Below are positions 17,717 through 26,245 of a stretch of DNA of 64,000 bases, in pieces; the first letter of the stretch is position 1, and each line of letters starts with the position of its first letter. Below the pieces are notes generated by a model, which made no database searches, was not told the origin of the DNA, and was given only the letters and a program-made list of their open reading frames with translations. A program made the position numbers and the translations under genes. Origin of the DNA: Rufibacter roseolus (GTDB taxonomy: Bacteria; Bacteroidota; Bacteroidia; Cytophagales; Hymenobacteraceae); contig NZ_JAFMSU010000001.1 of assembly GCF_017916365.1 (NCBI RefSeq), positions 744,001-808,000 on the forward strand, given 5' to 3'.

Positions 17717-17752
17717 GTTTTAGGGCCGATTTCTTGAAAAGAGACCTGAAAC
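17717..17752. repeat. Dispersed 3'-hairpin family copy
   Basis: GTTTTAGGGCCGATTTC ... GAAAAGAGACCTGAAAC, partly mismatched, in the gap between SusE/F and the first GH30 gene. Confidence 0.6.
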
Positions 17753-17887
17753 ACCTGAAGCCTGCCAACAAAAAAGCTGTTCGCGAAGCTCGCCCAGTTA
17801 GGTGTTAGCCAAGCGCAGCCGTGTGTTTCATGAGACAGGTTCAAGCAGACCTCTTGTAAGCTAAACCTGTCTGTTCAAAGCGTAACC

Positions 17888-19354
17888 ATGGGAAGTCCTT
17901 TCTTTAAAAAAATATCTAAACTGAGTGCGCTAGCATTACTGGTTGGTTCCTTGACCAGCTGCGGCGGTGACTCTGACCCAACTCCGTCCCCCCCGCCACC
18001 CCCGGGCGGTAACGGTTCCAGCCAGGTAGCTTTCTGGCTCACCAACCCAGACAAATCGGTGCTGTTCAAGAAGCAGAACGTGACCCTGAACTTCAAAGCC
18101 GAATCCAACAATAACCTCACCATAGATATAGACACTACCCAGACCTACCAGACCGTGGATGGCTTTGGGTACACCTTAACCACTGGTAGCGCCTACGTGC
18201 TCAACCAGATGGCCGCCACCAGCCGCGCCGATCTGTTGAAAGAATTATTTGCGGTGGACAACGAAGAGGGTACCATTGGGGTGAGTTACCTGCGCCTGAA
18301 CGTAGGTGCCTCTGACCTGAGCCCCACCGTGTACTCGTACCAGGATGTGATGGGTACAGCCTTCAGCCTGGCACCGGACCAAGCCTATTACATTCCGGTG
18401 CTCAAGGAGATTCTCGCCATCAACCCGAACATCAAACTACTGGCCTCGCCGTGGAGTCCTCCGGCCTGGATGAAAACGAACAACAGCCCCAAAGGCGGTT
18501 CCCTGAAAGCGGAGTACTACGATGATTACGCCGACTACCTGGTGAATTACATCCAGGGCATGAAAGCGGCCGGCATCACCATTGACGCCATCACCATTCA
18601 GAACGAACCCCTGCACGACGGCAACAACCCCAGCATGTACATGTCGGCGCAGGATCAGGCGAACTTCGTGAAGAACAACATCGGGCCGGCGTTGCGCGCC
18701 GCGAACCTGGCGACCAAGATCATCCTATATGATCATAACCTGGATCGCGTGGACTACCCCATCAGCATCATGGACGATCCGGCGGCAAAGCAGTATGTAG
18801 ATGGATCGGCCTTTCACCTGTACGCCGGGAACATTGCCGGTATGACCACCGTGCACAATGCCCACCCAGACAAGAACGTGTACTTCACCGAGCAATGGGT
18901 AGGCGCCCCGGGCGATTTCTCCGCAGACCTGAAATGGCACATGACCAACGTGGTTATCGGGAGTATGCGCAACTGGAGCAAGAACGCCCTGGAGTGGAAC
19001 CTAACCGCTGACCAGAACAACCAACCATTCACTCCTGGCGGCTGTAACACCTGTCTTCCTGCCGTAACGGTAAACGGAAACACTGCTACCCGCAACGTAG
19101 CCTACTACATCATCGCGCACGCGTCTAAGTTTGTACGGCCCGAATCGGTACGGGTGAAATCTACGCTTCTGAATGCCCAGAACACTGAGATGTTCAGCAC
19201 TCTGCAGCACGTAGCGTTCAAGAACCCGGCAGGTAAAAAGGTGTTGCTGGTCCTGAACGAAACCGGTTCTAATCAGACCTTCAACATCCGGTACCGCGGC
19301 CAGATTGTCTCCTCTACTCTGAGAGGCGGCGCCACGGGTACCTACGTGTGGTAA
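17888..19354 (+). CDS. GH30 family glycoside hydrolase lipoprotein (first of three)
   Basis: 488 residues. Lipobox LTSC (about 22-25), then a Gly/Pro linker with a proline run, so a surface or periplasmic lipoprotein. The catalytic (beta/alpha)8 domain shows QTVDGFGYTLTTGSA, SPWSPPAWMKTNNSPKGGSL, acid/base E240 in TIQNEPLH and nucleophile E335 in NVYFTEQW. The C-terminal beta-sandwich ends TYVW. GH30 enzymes of this type act with retention, mainly as endo-beta-1,6-glucanases or beta-glucosylceramidases; beta-1,6-glucan is inferred from the full PUL. The next gene is a close paralogue with the same layout, so a local duplication is likely. Confidence 0.92.
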   Translation: MGSPFFKKISKLSALALLVGSLTSCGGDSDPTPSPPPPPGGNGSSQVAFWLTNPDKSVLFKKQNVTLNFKAESNNNLTIDIDTTQTYQTVDGFGYTLTTGSAYVLNQMAATSRADLLKELFAVDNEEGTIGVSYLRLNVGASDLSPTVYSYQDVMGTAFSLAPDQAYYIPVLKEILAINPNIKLLASPWSPPAWMKTNNSPKGGSLKAEYYDDYADYLVNYIQGMKAAGITIDAITIQNEPLHDGNNPSMYMSAQDQANFVKNNIGPALRAANLATKIILYDHNLDRVDYPISIMDDPAAKQYVDGSAFHLYAGNIAGMTTVHNAHPDKNVYFTEQWVGAPGDFSADLKWHMTNVVIGSMRNWSKNALEWNLTADQNNQPFTPGGCNTCLPAVTVNGNTATRNVAYYIIAHASKFVRPESVRVKSTLLNAQNTEMFSTLQHVAFKNPAGKKVLLVLNETGSNQTFNIRYRGQIVSSTLRGGATGTYVW

Positions 19355-19362
19355 TTCTTATT

Positions 19363-19402
19363 CTGTTTCGGGGCTGATTTGCTTAAAGCAGCCCCGAAAC
19401 AG
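19363..19402 (+). terminator. Strong hairpin after GH30, dispersed family member
   Basis: 18-bp arms CTGTTTCGGGGCTGATTT / AAAGCAGCCCCGAAACAG with one mismatch and a 4-nt loop, 9 bp after the stop codon. There is no long T-run, but position and stability suggest a terminator or mRNA 3'-end structure. Confidence 0.65.
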
Positions 19403-19488
19403 ATTTCTGTCCTGCAGTGAAGCAGTACGTTTTACATTTTGAATTCAGACCCAGCTAGAAGTAAGATTCTAAAGCGATTCTCCACCCC

Positions 19489-19582
19489 TTTGTCATCCTG
19501 AAAGGATCTTGTGAACGAACCAGGTAGGCCTTTCTTAGACGCTATTACAGTTTGCCCACAAGATCTTTCCAAGATGACAAAA
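19489..19582. repeat. TGTCATCC foldback element, copy 1
   Basis: A ~94-bp imperfect inverted repeat: TTTGTCATCCTGAAAGGATC at the left and GATCTTTCCAAGATGACAAA at the right, around a ~43-bp centre. A second copy at 45112-45203 has the centre in reverse complement, so the two elements lie in opposite orientation. Confidence 0.8.
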
Positions 19583-19658
19583 AGAGGAGGGCGGTTGTGG
19601 TCGAAACCTTAGCTGCAAGGCTAACTCTACTGAGCCAACATCATTTTAATACCTTTTC

Positions 19659-21089
19659 ATGATTCATTCCCTCAAAAAACAGTGGGTACACACCCTGCTC
19701 ATCGGTGGGCTTTGCCTAGGCGGTGCGGTGGGCTGTACCTCTAACAAAGGCTTTTTCTCTAAGAACGAGGCCGATCTTTGGCTGACCAATCCTGATAAAT
19801 CTTCGCTGTTCCAGAAGCAGGCGCAGCCGTTGGCGTTTACAGATGCGGCGGCTACTTCAGCAGTCATTGACATTGATGACCAGCAGACATTCCAGACCAT
19901 CGATGGTTTCGGATACACGTTAACCGGCGGCAGCGCGTACCACCTGCACAAAATGACTCCGGCGGCAAGAGCAGCTATCCTGAAAGAACTCTTCGCGACG
20001 GACGGAAACAATATTGGCGTGAGTTACCTGCGCGTGAGCATAGGCGCGTCTGATCTGGATGAGAAGGTGTTCTCCTACAATGACCTGCCCGAGGGCCAGA
20101 CCGATCCCAACCTGGAGAAGTTCAGCCTGGCGCCGGACCGTGAGTTCCTGCTTCCGGTTTTGAAGGAGATTCTGGCTATTAACCCCAAAATCATGATCTT
20201 GGGCTCGCCATGGTCACCGCCCACCTGGATGAAGACGAACAACAACTCCAAAGGCGGTTCCCTGAAGCCGGAGTGGTACGATGCTTACGCCAAATACTTC
20301 GTGAAATACGTGCAGGAAATGGCCAAAGAAGGCATCACCATCGATGCCATCACGGTGCAGAACGAGCCTTTGCACCCGGGCAACAATCCTAGTTTGTTGA
20401 TGCTGGCGCCCGACCAAGCGGTGTTCGTGAAGAACCATTTAGGGCCTGCTTTTCAGAAAGCGAACGTGAAAACCAAGATCATTATTTACGACCACAACCT
20501 GGATCGTCCGGATTACCCTATCACTATTCTGAACGATCCGGAGGCGAAGAAATACATTGACGGCTCAGCGTTTCACCTGTACGGCGGCAAGATTGAGGCG
20601 ATGTCTGAGGTGCACAATGCCCATCCAGACAAGAACGTGTACTTCACCGAGCAGTGGATTGGAGCACCCGGCAAGTTCCCCGGCGACCTGAAATGGCACG
20701 TGCGTGAACTCATCATAGGCGCTCCCCGCAACTGGTCCCGCAACGTATTGGAATGGAACCTGGCCGCCGATCCGCAGCAGAAGCCCCACACACCCGGCGG
20801 TTGCACCGAGTGCTTAGGCGCCCTGACCATCGACGGCGACAAGGTGATCAGGAACCCAGCCTACTACATCATCGCGCACGCATCAAAGTTTGTGCGTCCG
20901 GGCTCGGTGAGAATTGCCTCTAACATCCCTGCCAGCCTTCCGAACGTCGCTTTCAAAACCCCGAAAGGCGAGCGCGTGGTCATTGTGCTGAACGATGGCG
21001 AGGCCTCCCAGACCTTCAACATCCGGCACAAAGGCAAAACCGTAGCGGCTACGTTAGCGGCAGGCGCGGTAGGCACGTACGTGTGGTAA
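19659..21089 (+). CDS. GH30 family glycoside hydrolase lipoprotein (second of three)
   Basis: 476 residues, closely similar to the previous gene across its length. A signal peptide ends in a lipobox-like AVGC (about residue 26). The catalytic motifs are the same: QTIDGFGYTLTGGSAYHL, SPWSPPTWMKTNNNSKGGSL, acid/base E236 in TVQNEPLH, nucleophile E331 in NVYFTEQW, C-terminal TYVW. It is shorter at the N-terminus (no proline linker) and has an insert around FSYNDLPEGQTDPNLEKFSL, which could shape the substrate cleft. Likely endo-beta-1,6-glucanase of the same pathway with a different chain-length or location preference; that difference is inference. Confidence 0.92.
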   Translation: MIHSLKKQWVHTLLIGGLCLGGAVGCTSNKGFFSKNEADLWLTNPDKSSLFQKQAQPLAFTDAAATSAVIDIDDQQTFQTIDGFGYTLTGGSAYHLHKMTPAARAAILKELFATDGNNIGVSYLRVSIGASDLDEKVFSYNDLPEGQTDPNLEKFSLAPDREFLLPVLKEILAINPKIMILGSPWSPPTWMKTNNNSKGGSLKPEWYDAYAKYFVKYVQEMAKEGITIDAITVQNEPLHPGNNPSLLMLAPDQAVFVKNHLGPAFQKANVKTKIIIYDHNLDRPDYPITILNDPEAKKYIDGSAFHLYGGKIEAMSEVHNAHPDKNVYFTEQWIGAPGKFPGDLKWHVRELIIGAPRNWSRNVLEWNLAADPQQKPHTPGGCTECLGALTIDGDKVIRNPAYYIIAHASKFVRPGSVRIASNIPASLPNVAFKTPKGERVVIVLNDGEASQTFNIRHKGKTVAATLAAGAVGTYVW

Positions 21090-21125
21090 TATTCAAGTAG
21101 GAGGGAGGAGAAGCTTGCAGGGTTC

Positions 21126-21163
21126 TGTTTTTAAGCCGATTTTCTAAAAATGTGCTCAAAACG
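21126..21163. repeat. Dispersed 3'-hairpin family copy
   Basis: TGTTTTTAAGCCGATTTTC then TAAAAATGTGCTCAAAACGG, partly mismatched, 37 bp after the GH30 stop. Confidence 0.55.
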
Positions 21164-21233
21164 GTTTTATTTTGCTAACCCAAAATTCTCTACTCACTCA
21201 TTCTCTCAATCAATCCATCACTCATTCCAAAAG

Positions 21234-22712
21234 ATGAAGAAAATACAATCCCTCGCTTCTCTCACTTTGCTGGCAGCGGGCCTCGCGTTTTCCTGCTCGC
21301 AGGTGAAAACGAGCCAAAGCAAAACCGGCAACAATAACTTTCAGGTAGAAAACCGCTCGGTAACGGTGTACACCACCGCCAAGGACACCGAGCACCGCCT
21401 GTCGCAGACCGGAACCATGCGGTTCCAAGATTTCGGGCAGCCGCTGGAGACGCAGGTATGCGTGTTCGTGGACCCCAGCAAGACCTTCCAGACGATGGTG
21501 GGAATTGGGGGCGCCATCACCGATGCCACTGCCGAGACCTTCGCGAAAATGCCGAAGGACAAGCAGCAGGAAATCATGAAAGCCTACTATGATCCCACCA
21601 GCGGCATCGGGTACACGCTGGGCAGAACCACTATCCACAGCAGTGACTTCTCCAGCGGCTCGTACACCTACGTGGAGGACAACGACAAAGAACTGAAGAC
21701 CTTCAGCGTGAAGCACGATGAGCAGTACCGTATTCCGTTCATCAAGCAGGCTATTCAGGCCGCGGGCGGAAAACTGACCATGTACGTGAGCCCCTGGAGC
21801 CCTCCGGCCTGGATGAAAGACACCAAAACCATGCTGCGCGGCGGGAAACTGTTGCCTGAGTATCGTCAGAACTGGGCGAACTACTACATCAAGTTCATCA
21901 ACTCGTATGAGCAGGCGGGCATTCCAATCTGGGGCCTGAGCGTGCAGAACGAACCAATGGCGAAGCAAACCTGGGAATCCTGCATCTTCACCGGCGAGGA
22001 AGAGCGCGATTTCATCAAGGAGTATCTAGGACCAACGCTGCACAAAAGCGGCATGAAAGACAAAAAACTCATTGCCTGGGACCACAACCGCGACCTCATC
22101 TACCAACGCGCCAGCACCGTCCTGAACGACCCAGAGGCTGCTAAATACGTGTGGGGCATCGGCTACCACTGGTACGAGACCTGGACCGGCTCTGACATGC
22201 TGTTTGACAACCTGCGCAAAGTGAAAGAAACCTTCCCCGAGACCAACCTCATCTTCACCGAGGGCTGCATTGAGAAGTTCGATTTCAACCGCATTAACGA
22301 CTGGGCTTTGGGCGAGCGCTACGGCTACTCCATGGTGAACGACTTCAACGCCGGTACCGCTGCCTGGACCGACTGGAACATGGTGCTGGACGAGAAAGGC
22401 GGCCCTAACCACGTAGGTAACTTCTGCTTCGCACCTATCCACGCCGATACCCGCAATGGCAAAGTGCTCTACACCAACAGCTATTACTACCTGGGCCATT
22501 TTTCCAAGTTCGTGAAGCCGGGTGCCAAGCGCATCATCAGCTCGTCTAACCGCGATGCCCTGCAAACCACCGCCTTCCTGAACCCAGACGGAAAGGTTGC
22601 CGTGATCGTGCTCAACACCACAGACAAGCCGCTGGACTACAAACTCTGGATCAACGGCAAAGCCGCCGATGCCAAGAGCCTGCCGCACTCCATCGCCACG
22701 CTGGTGCTGTAA
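21234..22712 (+). CDS. GH30 family glycoside hydrolase lipoprotein (third, more distant)
   Basis: 492 residues from ATG 21234; the frame is open back to 21150, but that adds a non-signal leader, while 21234 begins a proper lipoprotein signal (MKKIQSLASL..., lipobox LAFSC). Catalytic motifs: VGIGGAITDATAETF, SPWSPPAWMKDTKTMLRGGK, acid/base E240 in SVQNEPMAKQTWESC, nucleophile E343 in NLIFTEGC. It diverges clearly from the two upstream paralogues (for example EEERDFIKEYLGPTLHKSG) and matches the glucosylceramidase-like branch of GH30. Likely exo- or endo-beta-1,6-glucan cleavage complementary to the other two. The GH3 gene follows after a terminator and a repeat element. Confidence 0.92.
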   Translation: MKKIQSLASLTLLAAGLAFSCSQVKTSQSKTGNNNFQVENRSVTVYTTAKDTEHRLSQTGTMRFQDFGQPLETQVCVFVDPSKTFQTMVGIGGAITDATAETFAKMPKDKQQEIMKAYYDPTSGIGYTLGRTTIHSSDFSSGSYTYVEDNDKELKTFSVKHDEQYRIPFIKQAIQAAGGKLTMYVSPWSPPAWMKDTKTMLRGGKLLPEYRQNWANYYIKFINSYEQAGIPIWGLSVQNEPMAKQTWESCIFTGEEERDFIKEYLGPTLHKSGMKDKKLIAWDHNRDLIYQRASTVLNDPEAAKYVWGIGYHWYETWTGSDMLFDNLRKVKETFPETNLIFTEGCIEKFDFNRINDWALGERYGYSMVNDFNAGTAAWTDWNMVLDEKGGPNHVGNFCFAPIHADTRNGKVLYTNSYYYLGHFSKFVKPGAKRIISSSNRDALQTTAFLNPDGKVAVIVLNTTDKPLDYKLWINGKAADAKSLPHSIATLVL

Positions 22713-22742
22713 TTAATTATTTCAGGATTTACTTTTTTGGGA

Positions 22743-22776
22743 CAGACGCAGGTGCAAACTTGCGTCTGCCTTTTTT
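22743..22776 (+). terminator. Rho-independent terminator after third GH30
   Basis: CAGACGCA / TGCGTCTG stem, then CC and six T. Confidence 0.85.
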
Positions 22777-22806
22777 AGGGCCATTTTTAAGAAAACAGGT
22801 TGAAAG
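22772..22806. repeat. Dispersed 3'-hairpin family copy
   Basis: TTTTTAGGGCCATTTTTAAG then AAAACAGGTTGAAAGC, fused to the terminator T-run. Confidence 0.5.
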
Positions 22807-22840
22807 CGGAAGGTGATGATCTTCACTTACTCTTGCTGAA

Positions 22841-23018
22841 TGTCCCCTTTGAAGGGGGTAGGGGGATGACAAGGCCGCGTCAGGAACCAATAGCTTTTAC
22901 TAAAAGCAGTTGCGCACCTCATATAAGGGCAACCACAAGGGATTGCCCCTGTATTATGCTCGGGAATGCGAGGGACCAGCACGAGTAATCATCGCCCTAC
23001 CCCCTTCAAAGGGGGACG
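22841..23018. repeat. CCCTTTGAAGGGGG-bounded inverted-repeat element
   Basis: Left arm TGTCCCCTTTGAAGGGGGTA plus GGGGGATGA (22841-22869) and right arm TCATCGCCCTACCCCCTTCA plus AAGGGGGACG (22989-23018) are near-perfect inverted copies. The ~120-bp interior contains a 22-bp hairpin (22927-22948, GGGCAACC...GATTGCCC) found again, identical in reverse complement, at 46242-46263. The unit is non-coding and looks like a small non-autonomous element. Confidence 0.7.
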
Positions 23019-23103
23019 GAATGCTTAATCGGCTAAAACAACCAATTTTTCTACTTATACAATCAAGCTTTCTAAAGAACTCCAAAGCATATAACCTTAA
23101 CCA

Positions 23104-25344
23104 ATGAAACTTAAACTCTCTTCTCTGGCCCTGGCGGTGTTGCTCAGCTCCGGCGCCATGGCGCAGAAGAAACCCGCCAAGGTGAACACTGCCAACCTTG
23201 ACCAACGGGTGAACGACCTGCTCCAGAAAATGACGCTGGAGGAAAAGGTAGGCCAGCTGAACCAATACACCGGCGATCAGGATGCCACCGGGCCCATCAC
23301 CGCTTCGGGTGATAAAGTAGTCGATGTAAAGCAGGGCAAGATCGGCTCCATGCTGAACGTGCGCGGCGTGAAATTTACCCGCGCCCTGCAGGATGCAGCT
23401 ATGCAGTCCAGGCTCAAGATTCCGCTGTTGTTTGGGCAGGATGTGATCCATGGCTACCGCGTGACCTTTCCTATTCCTCTAGCCGAGGCTGCCAGCTGGG
23501 ACCTGAAAGCCATTGAGCAAGGCTCCCGCATTGCCGCTGCCGAGGCCGCCGCCTCTGGCCTCCATTGGACGTTTGCGCCTATGGTGGACATCGGACGTGA
23601 CCCGCGTTGGGGCCGCGTGATGGAAGGCGCCGGCGAAGACCCCTACCTGGGTTCACTTATCGCCAGAGCCCGCGTGAAAGGTTTCCAGGGCGAAGGGTTG
23701 GGCAGCGTGGATGCCGTGATGGCCTGCGCGAAGCACTTCGCGGCGTACGGTGCCGCCATTGGGGGCCGGGATTACAACAGCGTGGAATTGAGCCCACGCA
23801 CCTTGCATGAAATCTATCTTCCCCCGTTCAAAGCCGCTCTGGATGCCGGCGTGGCTACATTTATGAACTCGTTCAATGATATCAACGGGATTCCGGCCAC
23901 CGGCAGCAGCTACCTGCAACGCGACATCCTGAAAGGCCAGTGGAAGTTCCAGGGCTTCGTGGTGAGCGACTGGGGTTCTATCGGCGAGATGATCGCCCAC
24001 GGCTTCGTACAGGACAACAAGCACGCCGCCGAGGTGGCCCTGAATGCTGGCAGCGACATGGACATGGAAAGCCGCAGCTACATCAGCAGCCTGCCGCAAC
24101 TGGTGCGCGAAGGCAAAGTAAAGGAAGAACTCATCAACGATGCCGTTCGCCGCATCCTCCGCAAGAAGTTTGAGCTAGGCCTGTTCGATGACCCGTACCG
24201 CTTCAGCGACGAGAAGCGCGAGAAGAAAACCCTGAACAAACCAGAGCACCTGGAAGCCGCCCGCGACGTGGCACGCAAAAGCATTGTGCTCCTGAAAAAC
24301 GAAGGCCAGGTGTTGCCGCTTTCCAAAGACCTGAAGAATGTAGCGCTCATCGGCCCATTGGTGAAAGCCGAGAAAGACATGCAGGGCTTCTGGTCTATTG
24401 ACTGGGGCAAGGAAGACAAGCTGGTGTCGCTATACGAAGGTTTGCAGAACCAAGCCGGAAAAACCAAATTGCTATACGCCAAAGGCTGCGAAGTGCAGGA
24501 TACTTCCAGAGCCGGTTTCGCGGAAGCTTTAGCCGTAGCAAGGCAAGCCGATGTAATAGTAATGGCCGTAGGAGAGCAGGCCAATATGAGCGGTGAGGCC
24601 AAGAGCCGCGCCAACATCCACCTGCCCGGCGTACAGGAAGAACTCATCAAAGCCATTCAGGCTACGGGCAAACCGGTGGTGGTACTCATCATGGCCGGTC
24701 GTCCGCTGGTGTTTGACTGGACCGCCAAACACGTGCCTACCATCGCCTACACCTGGTGGCTGGGCAGCCAGGCCGGAAACGCCATCGCTGATGTGCTGTA
24801 TGGCAAATACAACCCGTCCGGGAAACTGCCTATGACGTTCCCGCGCTCCGAAGGCCAGATTCCGATTTACTACAACTACTACAACACCGGTCGCCCGAGC
24901 CAGAACGACCAGGATACGAACTACCGCTCCGGCTACATAGACATGGTGAAAAGCCCGCAATACGCCTTCGGGCATGGGTTGAGCTACACCACGTTTACCT
25001 ACAGCAACCTGGTGTTGAGCAAACCGGCCATGGGAAAAGGCGAAACCATCACAGCCTCGTTCACGCTCACCAACTCCGGCAAAGTAGCTGGCGAGGAAGT
25101 GGCCCAACTTTACCTGCGCGATGTAGTGGCCCAGCCCGTTCGTCCGGTGAAAGAACTGAAGGGTTTTGAGAAAGTAGCCCTGAAACCCGGCGAAAGCAAA
25201 ACCATCACCTTCACTATTGATGCTGAGAAGTTGTCCTTCTACAACGACAACCTGGAGTGGATCACCCAACCCGGTCAGTTCCAACTCATGATTGGCACGG
25301 CATCGGACAACATTAAGCTGCAGCAAACTTTTGAGCTGAAGTAA
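23104..25344 (+). CDS. bglX: Beta-glucosidase, GH3 family (BglX-like)
   Basis: 746 residues with a cleavable signal peptide (ends SGAMAQ), so periplasmic. GH3 N-domain from about residue 36 (RVNDLLQKMTLEEKVGQLNQ) with PLLFGQDVIHGYRVTFPIPL, ACAKHFAAYG, and nucleophile D289 in FVVSDWGSIGEM. The C-domain has GEQANMSGEAKSR (acid/base region) and TWWLGSQAGNAIADVLYGKY. A fibronectin-III-like domain closes the protein (FTLTNSGKVAGEEVAQLYLR). It removes terminal beta-linked glucose from imported oligosaccharides and would finish the work of the three GH30 enzymes. Length and domain order are typical of BglX. Confidence 0.94.
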   Translation: MKLKLSSLALAVLLSSGAMAQKKPAKVNTANLDQRVNDLLQKMTLEEKVGQLNQYTGDQDATGPITASGDKVVDVKQGKIGSMLNVRGVKFTRALQDAAMQSRLKIPLLFGQDVIHGYRVTFPIPLAEAASWDLKAIEQGSRIAAAEAAASGLHWTFAPMVDIGRDPRWGRVMEGAGEDPYLGSLIARARVKGFQGEGLGSVDAVMACAKHFAAYGAAIGGRDYNSVELSPRTLHEIYLPPFKAALDAGVATFMNSFNDINGIPATGSSYLQRDILKGQWKFQGFVVSDWGSIGEMIAHGFVQDNKHAAEVALNAGSDMDMESRSYISSLPQLVREGKVKEELINDAVRRILRKKFELGLFDDPYRFSDEKREKKTLNKPEHLEAARDVARKSIVLLKNEGQVLPLSKDLKNVALIGPLVKAEKDMQGFWSIDWGKEDKLVSLYEGLQNQAGKTKLLYAKGCEVQDTSRAGFAEALAVARQADVIVMAVGEQANMSGEAKSRANIHLPGVQEELIKAIQATGKPVVVLIMAGRPLVFDWTAKHVPTIAYTWWLGSQAGNAIADVLYGKYNPSGKLPMTFPRSEGQIPIYYNYYNTGRPSQNDQDTNYRSGYIDMVKSPQYAFGHGLSYTTFTYSNLVLSKPAMGKGETITASFTLTNSGKVAGEEVAQLYLRDVVAQPVRPVKELKGFEKVALKPGESKTITFTIDAEKLSFYNDNLEWITQPGQFQLMIGTASDNIKLQQTFELK

Positions 25345-25363
25345 AACTGCGCCCATCAAAAGA

Positions 25364-25411
25364 AAATCCCTGCCGCTTCTATCTCCTTTGATAGAGGCGG
25401 CAGGGATTTTT
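25364..25411 (+). terminator. Strong terminator, probably bidirectional
   Basis: Arms AAATCCCTGCCGCTTCTATC / GATAGAGGCGGCAGGGATTT with one bulge, then TTT. It lies between the convergent stops of bglX (25344) and the gene at 25427. Confidence 0.85.
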
Positions 25412-25426
25412 TATGTGGCAAGGTTA

Positions 25427-26245
25427 TTATCTACCCCTCCAAACCAGATCTGTAAGGGCGATGATGTAAGAGTCGCCGGTGCGGGTGATGGTGTAGGAGG
25501 TAGGATAGTAGGCCGGGGTATCATGGATGAGTAATTGCCGAACCGGGCTTTCCACGGAGGTGCCTGGGGCCAGGCTCTGCAGATACGCCAGGGTGATCAT
25601 GGGCTCCAGGAAAGTGACTTTGTCTTTGTTGGAACCATAGATGAAGGTCTTGCTGAAACCGGCAGGCGAGAACTCCGGAGAAGTAATGTCACTCCAGTGC
25701 AGACCCATGTGCGGAACGGCAAACGGAACCGGCCCGAAGGTATACACATCAGGGAAGACGCCTCTGGCCAGTAAGTCATACCCGCCTGGGTCAATCCCAC
25801 CCATAATCCGGTGGATCTGCCCTTCGGTGATCATGTAAAAGTGGAAATCAAAATGCGGAAGGGTATACACGCCTTCTGGTTCATGTCCTTCTGGGTTCCA
25901 GCCTATCATAATGGTCTTGTATCCGGTGGCATGCAACGGGCCCGGTAACGGCAAGGCAATCTCCTGTACCTCATGCGGCAGGTTCTCCAGCGCATCCGCT
26001 GACAACTCTATCCCGATGGCGGTTGGTTTGCCCTGCACCCGCTCTACCCATACGCGGGCCGTGCCTCCCCATAAGTCCATGGTTCGTCCATAGATGATGT
26101 TAGATGAACTGCCTTTCCGGTCTTTGGATAGCATGCCACTGGGTTGTACATCCTCAGGGCTTTCGCAGCTGATCAGGAAGAATAACAGGAAGAGGAAAGA
26201 TGCCATTGGGCGGCAGATTCCCAGAAGTATTGAATTTTTCATCAA
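25427..26245 (-). CDS. Secreted lipoprotein, DUF5602/TTHB210-like (tentative)
   Basis: 272 residues with a hydrophobic leader and lipobox FLISC (about residues 23-27). The mature part has IYGRTMDLWGGTARVWVERV near its start, then a His-rich stretch LPHFDFHFYMI and PFAVPHMGLHWSD, which could bind a metal. These features resemble DUF5602 (TTHB210-like) proteins of unknown function; I am only moderately sure of the family. The start chosen begins MMKNSILLG; a start at the second Met would change nothing. It is a single gene facing bglX and shares the terminator; no functional link to the PUL is visible. Confidence 0.65.
   Translation of the reverse strand: MMKNSILLGICRPMASFLFLLFFLISCESPEDVQPSGMLSKDRKGSSSNIIYGRTMDLWGGTARVWVERVQGKPTAIGIELSADALENLPHEVQEIALPLPGPLHATGYKTIMIGWNPEGHEPEGVYTLPHFDFHFYMITEGQIHRIMGGIDPGGYDLLARGVFPDVYTFGPVPFAVPHMGLHWSDITSPEFSPAGFSKTFIYGSNKDKVTFLEPMITLAYLQSLAPGTSVESPVRQLLIHDTPAYYPTSYTITRTGDSYIIALTDLVWRGR

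Larger units (their letters stand above)
19355..19658. other. Gap between GH30 paralogues holding two repeats
   Basis: No gene. It contains a very strong hairpin at 19363-19402 and a foldback repeat at 19489-19582, described separately. Confidence 0.7.

Noticed and set aside
24529-25359. 276-codon frame antisense to bglX
   Set aside because: Shadow of a GC-rich coding gene; no domain, no start context, and the sense frame is a complete GH3 enzyme. The same holds for long antisense frames at 4934-5680, 21222-21968, 22026-22688 and 48815-49630.
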